13,217 bases of DNA from CALEAR01 sp035301485 (GTDB taxonomy: Bacteria; Pseudomonadota; Gammaproteobacteria; Pseudomonadales; Alcanivoracaceae): the NCBI GenBank assembly GCA_035301485.1, contig DATGUF010000042.1, positions 1-13,217 on the forward strand, read 5' to 3'. Both the position numbers and the translations under genes were made by a program. The first letter of the stretch is position 1, and each line of letters begins with the position of its first letter. Below are positions 13,169 to 13,217 of this stretch, one piece after another. The notes beneath the pieces were generated by a model. The model searched no databases. It was not told the DNA's origin and saw only the letters and a program-made list of their open reading frames with translations.

Positions 13169-13217
13169 ATGCCTGAAAAATATGTGGGCCATTTATCATG
13201 GCCACCTGTGCAGCACC

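Noticed and set aside
13169..13217. ATG opening a frame to the window edge after the tRNA terminator
   Set aside because: Only 16 codons are visible, there is no Shine-Dalgarno sequence, and the ATG abuts the terminator T-run; a gene cannot be supported.
1..13217. Mobile elements, CRISPR arrays, phage or toxin-antitoxin genes
   Set aside because: None seen: no transposase or integrase motifs, no regularly spaced direct repeats, and every substantial ORF on either strand matches a core gene or is a shadow frame. No integration near the tRNA-Phe is visible within the 88 bases left after it.

Overview
The window looks like chromosomal core sequence from a free-living, probably marine, gammaproteobacterium at roughly 50% GC. 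The support is the set of household genes (typA, trmL, secB, grxC, envC, ctpA, hisBHAF, asmA, mutY, yggX, tRNA-Phe). From memory, their order closely follows the corresponding stretch of Pseudomonas chromosomes. No mobile element, CRISPR array, phage gene or rRNA was seen. Coding density is high and no gene-free stretch exceeds about 205 bases.

Layout. Bases 1-1272 (+) hold the C-terminal 251 codons of typA, a strong hairpin, and trmL. Bases 1291-2420 (-) hold yibN-like rhodanese, grxC and secB, transcribed in that order and tightly packed; this cluster converges on trmL. Bases 2521-4987 (+) hold envC and the S41 protease ctpA. Bases 5004-8737 (-) hold hisB-hisH-hisA-hisF followed by a BASS-family transporter and a terminator, probably one transcription unit. 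Bases 8738-8942 form a structured divergent leader/promoter region. Bases 8943-13002 (+) hold a small GNAT protein, asmA, mutY and yggX. Bases 13014-13168 hold a promoter, tRNA-Phe(GAA) and an intrinsic terminator.

The standout is the histidine operon. The protein in the hisH position keeps the HisH scaffold (PHxGWN, the YF-H-Y segment, GVQF-P) but has lost all three catalytic residues of the glutaminase: the nucleophile-elbow Cys is Gly84, the His is Gln192 and the Glu is Ala194. The oxyanion PGVG loop and the glutamine-pocket GMQ are also gone. It is an intact, translationally coupled ORF, so it reads as a pseudo-glutaminase rather than a decayed gene. HisF keeps its catalytic aspartates and ammonia-gate residues but has unusual substitutions (Ser99, Gly104, DISAG) at the face and active site near HisH. 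One Ser/Ile pair replaces a known HisF Asp-HisH Lys salt bridge. I infer an imidazole-glycerol-phosphate synthase that uses free ammonia or another nitrogen donor, with a structural or allosteric pseudo-subunit.

Secondary points are a BASS transporter with Lys in place of the Na2-site Gln, mutually exclusive helices in the hisB leader, a PanM/PanZ-like GNAT ORF that may be cut short by TAG, and the absence of gpmI from the yibN/envC junction.
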